Assembly (NCBI GenBank): GCA_001599715.1
Contig: BCHU01000013.1
Location: 62,001-126,000 of the forward strand
DNA from: Phaeotremella fagi
Lineage: Eukaryota; Basidiomycota; Tremellomycetes; Tremellales; Phaeotremellaceae
Reading direction: 5' to 3'
DNA: 64,000 nt
How positions within the stretch are numbered: the first letter of the stretch is position 1; the number at the start of each line of letters is the position of its first letter. Below are positions 34,363 to 46,802 of the stretch, piece by piece. Made by a program: the position numbers and the translations under genes. Under the pieces are notes generated by a model, which searched no databases, had not been told where the DNA came from, and saw only the letters and a list, made by a program, of their open reading frames with translations.

Positions 34363-37300
34363 TCACGCTCTCAGCAATCGCAACACATCCTCAACAGATC
34401 CCTCGAACCCCTCACCAGTCCATTCCGTACCAAGCAGTATCTCCTCAAGTTCCTCCTGGACATCATCGATACCCGATAAAACCAGATAAAGATGTTCGGC
34501 TGTCATGGCTCGGATCTGACAGTTTGATCAGTTTCAATCTAACCCCGCAGAAAGGTAAAACAACTGACTCGTGGGAATTTATGTCCTAAGAACAAACCGA
34601 TTGATTCTATAGATTTCTGTTTGACGGTGTTCTGTGATGATGGGATGAATGATAACGTCCTGCAGAATGTCAGCTTAAATGAACGTTTACAATACAATGG
34701 GGCACTTACAATTTCATAGCACCCGCAATTCGATCTATAGACTTCATCGTAGCAATACCTCTAGTCACTAACGACATAATCTTAATAAATCTAAATGTTT
34801 TCGTCAACACTTGGACTCATTATGTTTGGAGCAATACCTACTTTTCACCAAACCCCTCATTCCCTTGTACATAATCCAATTCCAATAATCCACCTTCAAC
34901 AATCTTACAGATCGTAAACATTGTAGGAATGAATACCCGATTTCGATTTAAAGTCGATAACAACAATGAGTATAAATCATCTACGACTGAAAATAGTATT
35001 TTGACTTCACAGCTTGTGAGATAAGATAAAAGAGGCTGTACAGCGAGTGTTGACTTTTCATCAGCTCAAGACCTGTCAATGGACTCACGATGGACTGTTG
35101 ACTTCCAATCGTTTGAACCAACCCAGCTAAAAGCGATGATCTATATCGAGTAGCTAAGAGGGGTAAAGACGATCCAAACCATGATTCAGGTTCATGATAT
35201 CGTAAAGGAGCGTCTGAAGTGTCTCTGTAGAATGATCAGTAACCTGTGACAATGATTCAACCCACTTCCTCTCAATGACCAAACAATCCACACCTTCCCA
35301 ATCCCAAATCTCAAAAACCCTAGCTTCTCTTAACAAAGCCAAAGCCCTCCCAGCAGCTTCACGTAACGGTTCCAATTTCTCCACAGCCTGTTTCACAATC
35401 CCACCAATAACTCTATCAAACAAGTTCTGAGAAACGAGATTTTCGACATCATTCAACTTCGATGAGAAAGATATTGTTATGCCCAGAGATTCTAATGATT
35501 TCTGTCGGATCCAAGACCCAATGTCTCCTCTTTGATCTGTTGAGTAGTCTGTTAACGCTACTACGAAAGCGGTTATTACGTCGGTGTATAAAGTGGAGGA
35601 AACTTTGAATTGTCAGTCTAGCGCTGATATGTAAGTTATTTAGATCTTACCTATCAATTTTCCGGGTTCCGATTGTACGATGATGTTCGCCAGGGATCTA
35701 ATCGAATAGCGTCGAGTTTCAACATCGGCCTAAGAAGAAGCATAAGTCGTGAACTCCAAACCCTCGAAGATAGACTTACTTTCGCATCAGGATCCAAAAG
35801 ACTCAACAAAGCCTTCACAGCGGTATTGGCCATATCCCTGCATAGACCATATTGAACGCTCCCCAAAGCCAGAGCAGCAGTTTGTTTAACAGTAGCTCGA
35901 CTAGATTTCAGATCTTTGATCAACGTAAATAACAGTATCAGTATCTAACCTCAAATCAATCAAGTATACTCATCTTTCAACATCCTTTCGACAATCTATC
36001 AGTACGCTCAAACTTCCAAATACCTCTGCTACAGCTTCTTGAACTTGATTCTCTCTACGTTTCATACCCAGATCCACAAACTGTAAGATCAATTGACGAG
36101 TTTCTGGCAGTTTGATTGACTGTGATGTGAGTGCGGCTGTGATCAGTTCACATGCTGTTTGTATAATTTCAGCGGATGATTGTGATATCAAGGAAGCCGG
36201 ACGAATTGATTTGAGCGATATCAAGATCTACGAATAGAGTCAGTTCTCCGTCATCGAGATTGGTTTCACCTACAGCTTGCTTGTCTGTCTCCTTTGACGA
36301 CATAAGTGCGATTTGGGTCAGTGCACATAAAGCCCCATGGACGTTCACGGCATCTAAAGAAGGTAGTTCACGGATCTGAACAACGTTGTCAGTTGTAAAC
36401 TCTTTCAACGCGATACACAACTGACCTCTCGTAGAATTGATTCCTCTACCACAGAGTCTTCTTCTAACTCCAACAAACTCCGTAGCGCCTTTCCACCCAA
36501 TGTTCGCATATTAGAATCCCAATGCCGCAGTGTAATATTATGCAGGTATTCCCTGAAAGCGTCTCTATAAACTTTATGACTGCTTAACGTCAGTTGTGTT
36601 ACCTCTTACTCGGCTTATAACAACTCACATAGCAACAGATGGCGCTGAAACAGTGAATGCAAGTCGTCTTATTGATACGGAGTAGAAATCAGTTTTACCA
36701 AGAACGTCGATACCTTCCGGGTACAATCCCTTTGATCAGAAGTCAGCTTGCTCCAGTCTTGGCTAAAGAAACTTACCAATCTTCCCACCCCCTCCTGGAA
36801 TGCGGCACTGGCAGCTCTTCTCACACCAACCTCACGATCATAAACAGCTACACAGATCAACGAGGTTGCGATTTTTTCCGCATAAGGTGCCAAAGTTTCT
36901 GGTTTGCATGCTCTCGACAAAGACCAAAGGAGGTAAGAAGCGGCATCTCGAACATTTGAACCTATAGAATGCGACGCTCGACGAAGATCGAACGTTAATG
37001 CCTGTTGTTAGTACAGATTATAGTTGAGACATACCTTCAAGACCCAATCCATACATTCGTTGATCTCCCCATCGTCCATTAATCCTCTACGTCCACATTC
37101 CGCCAGAGCCAGACATACACCATGCCATCGAGCTTCACCTTTCAACGTTTCCGTTCCTCCAAAACTCATCGTTCCTCCTTGATGATCACTACCTCCTGGA
37201 TCGATGACTGTACCATAAGGTGTTGTAATACACGGTTCGTCTGCCGTTCCGCCGAAAAGTGAGATTACTGCTTGGATGATTTGTTGTCTGAGAGAAGGTG

Positions 37301-38752
37301 GTAGGAATCCTGCGAGACGAGCTAGGTATTTAGCAGAGGAGTAACGGACGATAGTGTCCTGTATTTGTTTTTAGTCAGGTGTAAAAGGCAGGAGAGGTTG
37401 ACCTACCTTATCACCCAAACCGCCCATCAGATCATCCATCTCTTCTTCAATACCCTCAGGTAGATCCGTATCCCCACTGGACTCTGAAACCAATCGCCCC
37501 AATTTAGCAACCCACCATCTCCCTCTACACTTGATAGCCAACTTCCTGATCAACCCAGAGGAGGCCGAAGTCCTAGATCCTCTCAAATGAGGCAAGATGA
37601 CATCTTCTTCGAAAGTCCACAGAATATCCAAATGTTTAGCCGAGATGAGCGTGGGTAAAACTGAAAGTAGTGATAATATCGATGAAACGAAATTCGCTTC
37701 ACCCTCTCTTTCACCTTCTAACAGTTCAGCTTGGGCCCAATCGAAAAATCCAGGAAGTGATTGTATAGCGTCCTCCCTGGAGAACAACCTTGCTAGTAGC
37801 AGAGCAGCATATGTTCCTTCTTTTCCTGGTCTGGATAGAAGGGGTATAGCAATCATTGTGACTCTTTGAGCTAGATCGGAAGTGGGTTGGGAGAATAGTA
37901 TTTGGGAAGCTGGAAGATCTATTCCGTATAGAGTTGATTGAATAGGTGACGTGGAGGAGGTTTCAGAAAGGGCTGTGAGGTTGAATGGGACTGTTAGTAG
38001 TAGTGATAACCATAAGAGTAGGACTACACGGAGCTCCCAAGATGTTTGAGGGGATAATAATGGGTGATGCGGATGTAACGGAGTTGTAGATGAGCTGGCA
38101 TTGGTAGGAGGTGATAGGAGTGCTACAAGAAGAGGAAGATATTGTATAGAGGATGGAAATTGGGGAACTGGTGACTTTGGTTAGCTGCAGATGTAGAAAG
38201 ATCTCAGCTAACTCACCGACAGCCTTCCAACCTCGAACTTTGACCACCCAATAGATTACACGACCTATCCTAGCCAGCCTCGTGGGATCAATCTTGCAAC
38301 TAGTATCTTCGGAATGTATATTCTGTAAACAATTGGCTAACAGTTCCATTAAAGGCGAGACGATTTCCTCCAATGATGGATCAAGAATTGATGGCACGGG
38401 TAGATAGAAATCAAGCTTCGATATCATATTAGCATGAATAACATTGCAAGGGACTTACAATGTCACCCATAGCTCTCACCATTCCACCTTCAAGATAATC
38501 CTCACGATCTGTTGCTGGACAAGTTACATCAACATTTTTGAATTTTTGAAGAATCTCCAAAAACTGGTCCCTGTGACCGAAATGTGTGTAAATTGGATCA
38601 GAATCATCTTCTAGAGGTTGAGATGGGTTCTCCATTGCCTCCTCTGGCGTATCAACGAAAGAATGATAGATGAAAATCAGAGAAGATGACCAAAATTGCA
38701 TTGGAATTGAACTTGACAACATCTGAGCACTTTGGTTTCCCACGATTGTCAT
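34363..38752 (-). CDS. tubulin-folding cofactor D (TBCD)
   Basis: TBCD is a large HEAT/armadillo-repeat chaperone that binds beta-tubulin and works with cofactors A, B, C and E in making alpha/beta dimers. More than 20 exons encode roughly 1,100 aa. Family features are FLEILQKF near the N-terminus, VPSILDPSLEEIVSPLMELL, GLGDKDTIVRYSSAKYLARL (the conserved DKDTxVRxSAAK segment) and AVYDREVGVRRAASAAFQEG. Further HEAT helices follow to the end, VEDVLRLLRA, at 34363. The start at 38752 (MTIVGNQSAQML) is the first ATG of the open frame; an additional upstream exon is possible because the frame stays open to 38785. It is divergent from TRM11 with only about 115 bp between. Confidence 0.88.
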
Positions 38753-38868
38753 TAAAGCCACGTGGAAATTTCTAAATTCAACCAAAAAGTTGAAAGGTTT
38801 GTTGTTGTTGAAATTTTGAGTATCTTATCTTATCTACGAACATATTCAGAGAAGACCAGAGAGAGATT

Positions 38869-40772
38869 ATGCCTCTATACTTCCTGAGAGTATCTCTTTC
38901 GCATCCAACATTCCGTATACCATCTTTAAAAGCTATTGCAGATGTTCACGGTTTCAAAATTAATTTCATTTCTGAAGATCTCTTTAGGAGTATTTTGATC
39001 GTTGAACTGGAGAAGGAGGAGCATTTGCAGTTGATATTAGATAGGGGTATACTTGTCCTGTGAGTCAGTTGGTACTCCAGGAAACGTATTTGTAGGCTGA
39101 CTAAACGATCTCAGCTGGGCTTGTGAGCTGTACGGCAATGGCTCAAGTTATGAAGCTCTACATGATATTGTCAAACAAGATTTAACAGTCTTCGATGAAC
39201 ACATGCACAAGTCATTTAGAGTAACCATTGACTGTTCGAATCATACGATTCCAGGCTCAAGACATCGGTCAGCTAGATTTTTCTTGTACGAAGCTGATAG
39301 CTGACTTCGCCATGCTTTTTAGAGAGATCGTCGAATCGTTCAGCTACACAGATCTGAAAGGTCCTATAGATCTCAAGAATCCTGAGCTGGAATTGATAGT
39401 ATTTGAAGACTGTATGTGACAGTGACTATTCGTACCTATAGCTTATCTGTAATAGATGATTGGATCCCCACGCATTCATCGGAAATCAGGAAAAATAGAG
39501 ATAGGCATTTCAATCAAGTATACCTTGGTCGTAAAGTGAGCTTTTTAACCATGATGATTCAAAGCTGACTTGCTATCAGATTGGAAATTCTAGAGCACGA
39601 TCTCTCATCAATGATCATTCAGTGAAAACGAGAGCATACTATGGGAACACATCTATGGAAGCTGAGATGGGATTCCTGTTAGCAGGACAAGCATTGGTGA
39701 GCCAAACCCAAATACATGTATGGCTTTGCTGAGACAACCCAGCCTGCACCTGGTAAAGTCATCTACGATCCATTCGCTGGAACAGGATCACTGCTTTACG
39801 CAGCAGCCCATTGGGGAGCATATGTGTTGGGATCAGATATAGACGGTCGACAGATGAGAGGCAAATCAAAGGGCAAAGGAGTCGTTCCCGGTGTATTCAA
39901 AGCTGCTCAACAGTATGGTGTTGATAATCAGTTTTGGGATTGTTTGACTTTTGATGTCACTCGTGGACCTTGGAGACGGGGCGGATGGGTAGATGGAATA
40001 GTGACGGATCCTCCTTGTGAGTTAGGACTTGGTCATCCGTGGATGGCCTGAACTCACATTCAATAGATGGCGTACGAGCAGGTGCTAAGCGATTGGGGAA
40101 GAAGGATACCGTGAAATTTCCTTTACGAGAGGAACCTTATAAGCTTCCGAACGGCGAATATTCGCATCTGCAAGTTGATATCTTTCACACCAAACGCACC
40201 GAGTACTGATCTATGACCTCAAATCACAGGACGCCGGACTACCTACCCCCCTTCAGACCATACGAACTATCGAATCTAACCGTAGATCTAATACATTTTG
40301 CAAGATACATCCTAGTACCAGGGGGCAGATTAGTCTTCTTCCTACCGACAGTGACAGAAGAATGGGATGAGGTTGATATACCGATAGTAGAGGGTATGAA
40401 AGAGATAAAGGACGGTGAAGGGAGTGTACAAGATTTCGGGAAATGGGGAAGAAGAGTGAGTCGTCTTCTTGGGTGGGCTTACATGTAAACTGACATTCTT
40501 GTAGCTGATCACAATGGAGAAAACCGCTTTGGACGATGGTCCACCACCTACTTTTATGGATCATGATGACGAGGAGGAGTCTTTATTGACTAAAACTCCT
40601 GGTCACAAGAACTTCAACAAACGAGTATGTTTAACTTGACATTGTACAAATCCTGTATGGCTGACTCAAATAATCTCAGTACTTCAGTCGATTTGTTCCT
40701 CTGGAAGATGCCGCTGCAGAAGCGACTAGCTCTTCAACTCAAAGAGATACTGCAGGCGATCAAGAAATATAG
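38869..40772 (+). CDS. TRM11: tRNA (guanine-10-N2)-methyltransferase catalytic subunit
   Basis: TRM11 with TRM112 methylates G10 of tRNAs. Several exons start MPLYFLRVSLSHPTFRIPSL at 38869. The N-terminal THUMP-like part (FKINFISEDLFRSILIVEL, then FRVTIDCSNHTI) precedes the methyltransferase domain. The SAM site appears as VIYDPFAGTGSLLYAAAHWG and VLGSDIDGRQMRG, and the catalytic motif IV, IVTDPPYGVRAGAKR, is completed across an intron at 40019-40066. Downstream are LIHFARYILVPGGRLVFFLP and KNFNKRYFSRF. The acidic/Ser-rich tail ends DTAGDQEI. The adjacent divergent partner is TBCD. Length is about 450 aa, normal. Confidence 0.92.
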
Positions 40773-41066
40773 CATGTATTTGGAAGGTCATGCATATCTG
40801 ACTTGATTACATGATCCTTTCAGTGACTGAGCATTGCTGTACGAAACACGTTGTCAGATCTGTTTCAATGAACTACTGACTGTGAGATTGCCGTCGGACA
40901 TCTGAAACGAAACCTCTTCGGAGTCCGCTCAATGGATGACTTCTGTGCAAAAGGAAATCATGACCTCATATACAGTACACATTCTCTCTCAGCTGCACTA
41001 CTAACCTAACCACATTTATCTCTCTTATCCATCCTAAACATTACAAGATCATCATAACAACAAAAG

Positions 41067-41778
41067 ATGTTATCTCAAAGCCAGCCAATCATTTTCTCTC
41101 CATACAATTCCAGAGATTATTTCGTCGACTCAAGAACTAATAATCACACACAATCTATCGTTCTCAGTAAGCAAGGTTATGAAGCATTAGAAGATCTCAG
41201 AACCTTCACTTTAGAAGAAGACAGATTTTGGGTAGGTGTGGTGGTACCTGATATTCTACTGTAAGTGGCTGACAGATGCACAGCGAGAAGAAATCCTAGC
41301 ATTCGTCAATCGAAATACTCCCAGCTCGATCAATGAACCGTCTCTCAATTCCAATACTCTCCGAAACAAAATCGCATTCCTGCAAGAGTTCAATGCACGA
41401 CTTCAGCAATCTGAAGCCAAAGATGAATTTCGACTAAAGGAATTACAAGAGGTTTCAGAAAATCTCGTTTCAAAGTACAACAATCTGTTTTTTATTTCAT
41501 TAGAATACGAAAAGGTGGGGAACGAAATTGAATCTGAAGCAGAGAAAAATACTAGAGAGAGGTTGATCGATGCTTGTGTTGAGATGGAGAGTGCTTTGAA
41601 AGAGTTTCCAGAGACTTTGGATGACGAGTTCCTTGATTGTGCTGGCGTCTCAGTTAACGATTCCTACACAAGTCTAGCTTCCAACTATAGAATTCCTTCT
41701 TTTCATTCTGTTTTTTGCTCAGATGTCTCCCTGGTCAATGGTAGATATCCCTGTAAGCATTTTTTACACGTAGAATAA
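41067..41778 (+). CDS. coiled-coil-type hypothetical protein, array copy 1
   Basis: This is the first of three related genes in tandem. Exons 41067-41235 and 41276-41778 join to 223 aa. The N-terminus (PIIFSPYNSRDYFVDSR, then LSKQGYEALEDLRTF) is shared with the next two genes. After the intron comes DAQREEILAFVNRN, then a helical segment NTLRNKIAFLQEFNARLQQS with heptad-like spacing. Copy 2 has the matching VQAFVWRN and SDLRNGIAFLQDLNSRL. No membrane segment or signal peptide is seen and I recognise no family. The donor GTGTGG was preferred over the earlier GTAGGT because only it keeps the frame. Confidence 0.65.
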
Positions 41779-42097
41779 ATATAATTTAGTGTGTTGGAAT
41801 ATTGTATGGATTGAATTTGTAAAGATTCGCCGTAAACTTGGCAGCCTGCTCAACCGCCACAAGAGTGGACAGATGACATTAAACGTCTAATCACTGATCA
41901 GGTCTCTTTGATTGCAAATACAAAAAGGCATAGAAAATCGTGCATTAGTCAAGCTCTTTTGTTGTCATGTCTTCTCAAGTTACCTTGGTTCTCAGGATGC
42001 AATGTATCTCTCTAAAAACTGTTTTGATTTTTCTTCTGCAATTCTATCGCCACTTTCACGAAATCGAATGGACTCTCATTACTTACCTATCAAGAAC

Positions 42098-42798
42098 ATG
42101 CAGTCAGACGTCACCTCAAGTTACATCCCCTACAATCCCGAGTGGTTTTTTCAGAGCAGCAGCGAAAGCGAGGAACTACCAGTCCTCACCCAGCTCGGAA
42201 GTCAAACATTCTCCAACTTCAATCCACAAGCTGAGAAAACTTTACAGGGAGTAAGTTCTCATTTGTTTGAATGGGTCAAGTACTGTGCTGTGTGCTGACA
42301 AAACAGTTGGACCCCGTCCAAGCCTTTGTTTGGAGAAACGAATCATTTTCGACAGAATACCATCCAAGTGATTTGAGGAATGGTATAGCATTCTTACAGG
42401 ATCTCAATTCACGACTAGTCAAAGTAAAAAATCTATCAGAAGAGATCGAACAATACAAGAGTCAGCTACAAACAGCTTCGTCAATACTCGTAAGAGAGTT
42501 TAATGATCTATGTGACGTGTGTACGAAATTGGAGAAAGTCTTGAAGGGTGAATCTGGGAGTGATAGTGTTGAAATCGCGACTCGAATAGTCACGACGTCT
42601 TTGTACGGGTTAAAACATCGTTTGGAATTGTTTCCACCTGAACTAGAGGTGTTAAAACTCCATCTAGAGGTTTCTGAATCAACACAGCCGTCTTCTATCG
42701 ATTCTATGTCGGAAAAGGTCGACTTGGTAGTTGAAAAGGAAGACAGTGATAACCCGCACGTCAAAGATCCGGCTAGTCGTTATAAGATCTCTTTGTAG
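42098..42798 (+). CDS. coiled-coil-type hypothetical protein, array copy 2
   Basis: Exons 42098-42250 and 42307-42798 give 214 aa. The Met at 42098 (MQSDVTSSYIPYN) was chosen over 41912 and 42068 because copies 1 and 3 also start about 10-12 residues before the PYN/PYD motif. Shared features with copy 1 are the xPYNxxxxF start, the L-x-Q-x-G segment, an intron at the same point, AFVWRN, and the helix DLRNGIAFLQDLNSRL. It continues as a long helical region (EEIEQYKSQLQTASSILVRE). The C-terminus is acidic and ends ASRYKISL. Function unknown. Confidence 0.65.
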
Positions 42799-43109
42799 TT
42801 TGTTGTTTCTGAACAAGATTTCTTCCCCGTATTTATGTATTCAATTCTCGAAACACTTACCGATTGATCTGACCTCACTGTACTGGATTGCCTCTTTCTC
42901 CCTTGGTACAACTGGTCGTGTCTCTCCAGGCTTTCACTGAAGCTATGACCTCTCCTTTGATTGGAGCGGACGACCAATTTCCTTCCTTCGTCTACCATTA
43001 TTAATCATTCGCTTTCACTTATTTCATTCACTCTAAATAATTTATGCCTTACTTTTGATCCATCTCTCAGAACAATACACATCATACCCCTGCACCTCAA
43101 ACCGATAAA

Positions 43110-43487
43110 ATGACATCCCAGTCCCCATCAAAGATTATCCCTTACGACACAAATGCATACTTCACCAGTGCCACAGACAGTACCAAGCAACCGGTTCTTA
43201 CGACCAAAGGCAAAGCTACGCTCTTTCTTCTCAAACGAGTTACAGAACCGCCAGTTGATTGGGTAAGTTTCTGGATATCTATTATCAGTGTAAATACTAA
43301 CACCCAAATAGATGGAAGTAGTCACAGGGTTTGGCCATTCGACCTTTCTTCTTGTTCGTTTATCGACCGATCAGAAGATGCCGAGAAGAAGTCGACATCT
43401 TCAGGGAAGGAAGAGCAGAATGCTAATGTAGATTGGATGGGGTTCATGGTTGGAGAATCAGCGAGAAAAACTGTTAAGGAGCGGTGA
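43110..43487 (+). pseudogene. array copy 3, truncated or decaying
   Basis: Exon 1 (43110-43262) encodes MTSQSPSKIIPYDTNAYF and PVLTTKGKATLFLLKRV, clearly the same start as copies 1 and 2, and ends at a GTAAGT donor at the equivalent position. After the expected acceptor at 43311 the frame reads only about 42 codons, and none of the acceptor choices restores the long helical half. Without splicing the frame stays open to 43487 (125 aa). Either way the second half of the family is missing, so this looks like a truncated copy. Expression is unknown. Confidence 0.5.
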
Positions 43488-44163
43488 AGGGTTTAAATAC
43501 TGAATTCGTACCTTACTATAGTCAAAGCAGTTGATCTCACTTCCCCCTCATTCTATCCAAGGATGGGAATCGTGGCTCCGGATCTGATGAATACAGACAT
43601 TGCGACTTCTCTTCACGATGCAGTGTAAAAACGTTCAATTTTTAGTACGAAGTCTATGCAAATGAACCTCCGGTGGATTCAACTTTGTCCTCTTGGCACA
43701 TCTAAAACGTAAGCAAATAGAATTTAATACGGGTGCCTATGCGGAAGCGAAGATCTCCTCTTGGCATATTAACAGTCATGAGATTCTAACCGTTTGCACT
43801 GCACAATGTCACTATGCACGAACACTGTTCTGGATCTCAGTGATCTTCGAACCCGTGTCTCGTAGAGATTTTCTTGGCATCTTTTTGTATTTTTGGTGGC
43901 TTCGTGGCGGAATTTACGGGGACGAATGTTTAATTAGACGGTCGCTGTGTCACCTGTACTGCACTTAGTTAGACAAACGTTGCATTTTACCTTGCCAAGC
44001 ATAGATCTACCTTGCAATGTTTCGGAAGAGAATGCATAATTTAAAAAATAACAGAACGTATAAGTAGGACGAACTGCTACGAGGGACTTTATCATTCATC
44101 CCTGATACAAAAATACAAAAACATCATGTTGACAGGTGAGTACTGTCACCTTTCGCGGTAAAG
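43488..44163. other. intergenic, about 675 bp
   Basis: This is the spacer upstream of the calpain-like gene. A 91-codon plus ORF at 43693-43968 shows no family features. A TATAAG sequence at 44059-44064, about 100 bp before the ATG, is a candidate core promoter element. Confidence 0.4.
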
Positions 44164-45422
44164 ATGAACGATTTACCACTCAAAGTCCTCGCTTTATCCC
44201 TTTTGAGTGTCACTCTTGCCACACCAACACCAGAAGTCCCAACAGAAGCTCTTACTTGGGGTCAAGAAGTCTTTGATAATTTCACGACACTCTTCACTCG
44301 AGATGACTACGAACATGCCTACGCTGGAGAAGGAACCAACACCAACGCAGTAGGTGTTGCCTCCGTCAACGAACCATTAGGACTCGCCGATACACCAGGA
44401 AAAGCTTTAACAACCTACACCACCCAACCTCTTCAAACCGATCACGACAGTTGTGGATACACCTACGCCGGAACCATCCCATCAACCTCAACTACCCCAC
44501 TTTTCAATGCTGTCAGTGCCTTCTGGAATATCGGGAACATAGATCAAGATTCAGTTGGTGATTGTGGTTTCGGAGCGGCGATGATAGCAGCCAAATCAAT
44601 CAATTCCCCAGGTCTAAACAACATCTTCACCCATATCTCACCAAACCAATTCCAAGTTAACCTATTCGCAAGAGATGGTTTACCACGTCATCAGGTCTTT
44701 ATTGATGATCAATTACCAAGAAGAAAAGTTAAGAAAGGTGCTTGTGCGGAATTATCAAGTTTTCAAGCTACCGGTTCACTGTACATCCCATTGATAGAGA
44801 AGGCTTTTGCTAAATTCGTCGATGCTTTCCCAACTCTTAAAGGTACATCTAAGGAAAAAGGATATGCTGCTATGACAGGTATCGATAGTCGGGATGTTCT
44901 GTTCGCTATCAATGGTCGTAAGACTTTCAGAACATCACATACGGTGAAGGGATATGATCAAGCTTTTGCCAATGGAGTTCTCAATTGTCTAAACATCGCT
45001 CAACCTTGTACTTTCGCAACTGGTCCCGTTACAGGTGTAGCTGCATTAGTCGGTAGTGACGCAGCAGTCAACACAGTTAAATATAGCACTGCAACAGATT
45101 TGTTCTCGTTCTACGACGTCGATCAGAAGAAGACCATAACATTGGTTGGATCACATTACTACGGTTTAAGAAAAGATAAGAGGTGAGAGTCCTCATTACT
45201 CATTAGATTTACCTAACCTGTACTAACGCGCCAAACAGCCCCACCTCAACAAGTCCAAAGACTGCCAACAATCTCCCTAATGTCATCTTGGTAACCCTCA
45301 CCAACCCTTGGGGCCACAATTGGCTTGACACCACTAAAACCAATGATTCACCAGCAGATCTCAAGATCTCACTTCGTGCTCTCTATGCTGTCATGTCATA
45401 TCTCGATTCAAGTGTTCCTTAG
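44164..45422 (+). CDS. secreted calpain-like cysteine protease
   Basis: Exons 44164-45182 and 45239-45422 give 400 aa. The N-terminus is a good signal peptide (KVLALSLLSVTLA, with cleavage likely near ATP). The calpain core is then recognisable: the cysteine in QDSVGDCGFGAAMIAA (family QxxxGDCWFLAA), the histidine in TLVGSHYYGLRKD, and the asparagine in LTNPWGHNWLD after the intron. So all three catalytic positions are present, although the usual Trp after the Cys is Gly. No EF-hand or C2 domain is present. The usual calpain is cytosolic, so secretion is notable. The branch point TACTAAC precedes the acceptor at 45238. Confidence 0.78.
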
Positions 45423-45925
45423 TGGGGAATCTATCTTCTTGATTTTGCGATGTGGGGTAGTCTATATAATCTTTTGGAATTCTTATAAATGAATCGTGTG
45501 CCATGATCTCCGACAGCTTGTCCAAAAGTACCCCAGAAATGAGGGCATTGTTTCTCCGGTAATTGTTTGAAATGTATGCACTAATACGATCAGTGTATAC
45601 CATGTACATATCAAAGGGAGTGACATTGATGAAATCAAACATTCGAGGTAAACCTTCCAGGTGGAATCCGACCCTCTGATTACTCGTTATGATCGAACAT
45701 CAGTCTTCCAAGTCAACGCTGAGAACGTTGGTCCATATGGACCAGTACAACTTTGAAGCTTTCGCTAGTCAAATCATTTGCTTCTGAACTATTGAAAGAA
45801 AAAGATTCCGTTTTGAAATTGATGAGTGAGGAATTTGATGTAGCGAGGAAGAGCGAACAACAGTCATATCCATCTCTCGTCTATCCGTCTCTATTCCCAA
45901 AGTCAATCCCCAGCCCCGTATGTTC
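45423..45925. other. convergent intergenic region, about 500 bp
   Basis: This lies between the calpain-like stop and the cupin stop. Minus ORFs at 45391-45642 and 45769-46059 overlap real genes or lack features. Nothing else is seen. Confidence 0.4.
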
Positions 45926-46468
45926 CTAAAAATCGACATCCTCAAAAACCTTCCCATCTTTCTCAACCGGTAAAGCAGCAACCACGACCGTAACCCATCT
46001 AGCCCCCTCAGGCCCAGCCTCCCAAGCATGAATAGTACCAGTCTGAACAACCATCTCACCAGCTTTCACCTCCGTCCTACTCTCCCCACCATTTCCATCA
46101 GGAACAATCAAATACGCCGACCCACTCAAAAAGACATTGTAATCCACACTCGACGTCCTATGAAAACCGACTTTGAAATTTGGTTGTAAATCCGTGACCT
46201 GACCGTTGACACCACCGGGATAAACTACTCCTTTGACGTTGTTCTGTGCGGTGGTGATGTGGGATTGGGGGATGTGATGGGGGTTTTTGGTTGGGACTTC
46301 GAGATGGGAGTAGAGGGGTGAGACGTGGGCTCCTCCGTTTAGGACTGGGTTTAAGGGGACGAGGTGGTCGTGGATGAGGACTTTTGAACCGTCTTTATCT
46401 GTTGGATCGTGGGTGGTTATTATACGTCTGAATGGTTGGGGTGGGGCTGGTGTTGATGTTGATGACAT
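45926..46468 (-). CDS. cupin-domain protein
   Basis: A single-exon, 180-aa protein starts MSSTSTPAPPQPFRRIITTH. The C-terminal half is one cupin barrel: motif 1 region VGFHRTSSVDYNVFLSGSA (one His and a Asp where a Glu is common) and motif 2 GEMVVQTGTIHAWEA, followed by RWVTVVVAALPVEKDGKVF. Two to three metal ligands are visible. It is transcribed away from the GH88 gene, sharing a 334-bp spacer. Small cupins include KdgF-type enzymes that act on unsaturated uronates, the product class of GH88, but the sequence here is not close enough by eye to assign this. Confidence 0.8.
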   Translation of the reverse strand: MSSTSTPAPPQPFRRIITTHDPTDKDGSKVLIHDHLVPLNPVLNGGAHVSPLYSHLEVPTKNPHHIPQSHITTAQNNVKGVVYPGGVNGQVTDLQPNFKVGFHRTSSVDYNVFLSGSAYLIVPDGNGGESRTEVKAGEMVVQTGTIHAWEAGPEGARWVTVVVAALPVEKDGKVFEDVDF

Positions 46469-46724
46469 TTTGGATGGTGGTTTAGGAAGTTGTATGTTGG
46501 ACTCAGTTTATTTATTCTCCCAACAACTCACTACTCGGAATGACTTCAGACCGTATAGCGAAGAGACAATTGGGGCCCCATGCTAACCCTTCACCGGGCC
46601 GGCAATTACGGTACATGCGTTGTATTTCCTTATACACTAATGTCGTAATATCAATTTGAAGGATATACACTGTTTGCAGGAGGAGTAGGTAAGTTGCTTC
46701 TAGGTGGATATTATCTGTTAATAC

Positions 46725-46732
46725 TATATAAG
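46725..46732 (+). promoter_or_regulatory. TATA box
   Basis: TATATAAG ends about 70 bp before the GH88 start, the same spacing as the TATA box before the seven-helix gene. Confidence 0.5.
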
Positions 46733-46802
46733 AAGAGAAAGAGAGAAGGGACACAGACAGAAATACTCTACATCCCTTCAGATCACAATCACACTCACCA
46801 AC

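Noticed and set aside
43693..43968. 91-aa plus ORF upstream of the calpain-like gene
   Set aside because: The composition looks random, with no shared motif with the neighbouring array; probably chance.
44126..44163. Upstream ATG for the calpain-like gene with a 28-nt intron
   Set aside because: The splice does not keep the frame and the intron would be too short; the start at 44164 gives a good signal peptide.
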